Positions 5,524-6,796 of a stretch of 6,796 bases of DNA are shown here, in pieces (position 1 is the first letter of the stretch; every line of letters begins with the position of its first letter). Below the pieces are notes generated by a model. That model was not told where the DNA came from and did not search any database. It was given only the letters and a program-made list of their open reading frames with translations. A program made the position numbers and the translations under genes. Origin of the DNA: Gemmatimonadota bacterium (GTDB lineage Bacteria > Gemmatimonadota > Gemmatimonadetes > Gemmatimonadales > Gemmatimonadaceae); assembly GCA_003142495.1 (NCBI GenBank), contig PLMM01000067.1, positions 1 to 6,796 of the forward strand, written 5' to 3'.

Positions 5524-6796
5524 AACAGTCAATGAATCGCGCGCTCGTAGTCGTTGCGCTGTGCGCGGTCGCGAGCACGCTCGGCGCGCAGACGATCGCG
5601 ATCACGGGCGGCAAGGTCTATCCGGTGAGCGGCCCGCCGATCGAGGGCGGTACGGTGCTCATCCGCAACGGGAAGATCGCAGCGGTCGGCAAGGACATCG
5701 CGATACCGAGCGACGCCGAGAAGATCGATGCGACGGGCAAGTGGGTGACGCCGGGGCTCGTGAACTCGAGCACCTCCGTCGGCCTGGGTGACGTCGGCTT
5801 CAGCGGCGGCCCGCGCGAGCTCGGCGCCAAGGGGCACGACGGCATCGCCGCGAGCTTCCAGGTCTGGCTCGGCTACAACACGCAGTCCGTGATGATCGCG
5901 CCCGCGCGCGAGGGCGGCGTCACGAGCATCATGATCAATCCGCAGGGCGGGCTCATCTCCGGCCAGGCGGCGATCATTGACATGAGTGGCGCGCTCGGAC
6001 TTAGCGACGTGATCGTGAAGGCGCCGGCCACAATGATCGCGCAGATCGAAGATGATGACGGCGCGAAGGTCGGCGCCGCGGGCGAGCTGCTCGGCAAGCT
6101 GCGCGATCTGATCGAGGACACGAAAGCGTACTCGCGTCGCAAGGCGGACTTCGAGCGCGCGCAGACGCGCACGTTCACCGCCACGCGCAGCGATCTCGAG
6201 GCGATGATTCCCGTCGTCGAGGGACGCGAGGTGCTGACGATCATCGCCGACAAGGCGAGTGAGCTTCAGGCCGTGATCGCGCTGCAAAAGGAGTTCAACC
6301 TGAAGGTCGTCATCGCGGGTGGCGCCGAAGCGTGGATGCTCGCCGACAAGATCGCGGCGGCGAAGATCCCGGTGCTCACGGGCGCGATGAACAACATTCC
6401 GGGCAGCTTCAACACGCTCGGCTCGCGGCAGGAGAATGCGGCGATGCTGCGCAAGGCGGGCGTGCAGGTCGGCATTATCGGTAACGCCGGCGGCGGTGAC
6501 GAGGACATGTTCAACGTCCGCAACATTCGTTACGAGGCGGGGAACGCGGTGGCGTACGGCATGTCGTGGGATGACGCGCTGCGCGCGATCACGCTCGCGC
6601 CGGCCGAGATCTATGGCGTCGCCGGCTCGGTGGGCTCGCTCAAGGCGGGGACGGAAGGCAACGTCGTGATCTGGAGCGGCGACCCGTTCGAGTTTGCCTC
6701 GCGCGCGGAGCAGGTGTTCGTGCGTGGAAAGAAGATCGATACGCCGTCGCGTCAGGACATGCTAGCGAAGCGCTACAAGACGCTCCCGCCGAAGTA
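5520..6796 (+). CDS. Exported amidohydrolase-like protein lacking metal ligands (probable pseudoenzyme; 3' end cut)
   Basis: 425 complete codons are visible. The last two bases are TA, so the next codon is either a stop or Tyr, and the gene is probably essentially complete. Residues 1-24 are a signal peptide (MKQSMNRALVVVALCAVAST then LGAQ), with SPase I cleavage likely near A23. The fold is that of the amidohydrolase superfamily: beta-sandwich ITGGKVYPVSG and VLIRNGKIAAVG (28-57), KWVTPGL (74-80), a barrel with EFNLKVVIAGGAEAW (258-272), GNAVAYG (341-347), ALRAITLAPAEIYG (353-366) and SLKAGTEGNVVIWSGDPF (373-390). The metal site is absent. Aligned to its upstream neighbour, HSH becomes S84-T-S86, VHNH becomes TIIA (240-243), HH becomes GG (267-268) and the ligand Asp becomes N322. 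Only one His (H106) occurs. The GTG start at 5520, with its six-base-spaced GGAGG, is preferred over ATG 5532. It is likely a secreted partner of the upstream lipoprotein. Confidence 0.9.
   Translation, partial: MKQSMNRALVVVALCAVASTLGAQTIAITGGKVYPVSGPPIEGGTVLIRNGKIAAVGKDIAIPSDAEKIDATGKWVTPGLVNSSTSVGLGDVGFSGGPRELGAKGHDGIAASFQVWLGYNTQSVMIAPAREGGVTSIMINPQGGLISGQAAIIDMSGALGLSDVIVKAPATMIAQIEDDDGAKVGAAGELLGKLRDLIEDTKAYSRRKADFERAQTRTFTATRSDLEAMIPVVEGREVLTIIADKASELQAVIALQKEFNLKVVIAGGAEAWMLADKIAAAKIPVLTGAMNNIPGSFNTLGSRQENAAMLRKAGVQVGIIGNAGGGDEDMFNVRNIRYEAGNAVAYGMSWDDALRAITLAPAEIYGVAGSVGSLKAGTEGNVVIWSGDPFEFASRAEQVFVRGKKIDTPSRQDMLAKRYKTLPPK

Noticed and set aside
4093..5532. Long minus-strand open frame (479 codons) opposite the first amidohydrolase
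   Set aside because: It is a shadow produced by GC-rich third positions. Its translation is Arg/Asp/His/Ala-rich with no domain, whereas the plus strand encodes a recognisable enzyme with motifs in order.
5550..5564. Cys15 of the second amidohydrolase as a lipoprotein attachment site
   Set aside because: The preceding residues are VAL, with Leu directly before the Cys, which does not fit a lipobox. The LGAQ end fits ordinary signal-peptide cleavage.

Overview
The window is a GC-rich bacterial chromosome segment with tightly packed genes. The GC-rich codons, the secreted proteins whose signal peptides end in ...AQ, the ECF sigma/anti-sigma pair and the tandem secreted amidohydrolases fit Gemmatimonadota best. 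Acidobacteriota or another GC-rich Gram-negative soil lineage remain possible. The lineage is inferred from style and is not proven by any marker gene.

Left part (about 177-1908, minus strand): a three-gene operon of an ECF sigma factor, a membrane-anchored zinc-finger-type anti-sigma factor and a small secreted Spy/CpxP-like helical protein. Each gene overlaps the next by the four bases ATGA. This looks like a self-contained envelope-stress module: the anti-sigma factor holds the sigma factor at the membrane, and the Spy-like protein is a plausible periplasmic effector or feedback component. The first ~176 bases hold no gene I can name; two short partial reading frames at the edge are given as low-confidence alternatives.

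Middle (1909-2069): a 161-base divergent intergenic region between the sigma operon and the rightward genes. It carries a possible ECF-type promoter pointing at the sigma gene and a small GC-rich hairpin.

Right part (2070-6796, plus strand): a complete thiolase with all catalytic residues, closest by motifs to the beta-ketoadipyl-CoA thiolase (PcaF/PaaJ) branch, overlaps by ATGA a cytosolic glycerophosphodiester phosphodiesterase. After a 95-base gap comes a pair of exported amidohydrolase-superfamily proteins joined by a GTGA overlap. The first is a predicted lipoprotein with a full set of metal ligands. The second is a signal-peptide-bearing paralogue in which every recognisable metal ligand has been replaced (only one histidine in 425 residues), so it is probably a pseudoenzyme. 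The second gene runs to the last base of the window, which ends on the first two bases of a codon (TA-).

The most interesting point is this translationally coupled active/inactive amidohydrolase pair, which suggests a heteromeric envelope enzyme with a non-catalytic subunit. I saw no tRNA, rRNA, CRISPR array, insertion sequence or phage feature.
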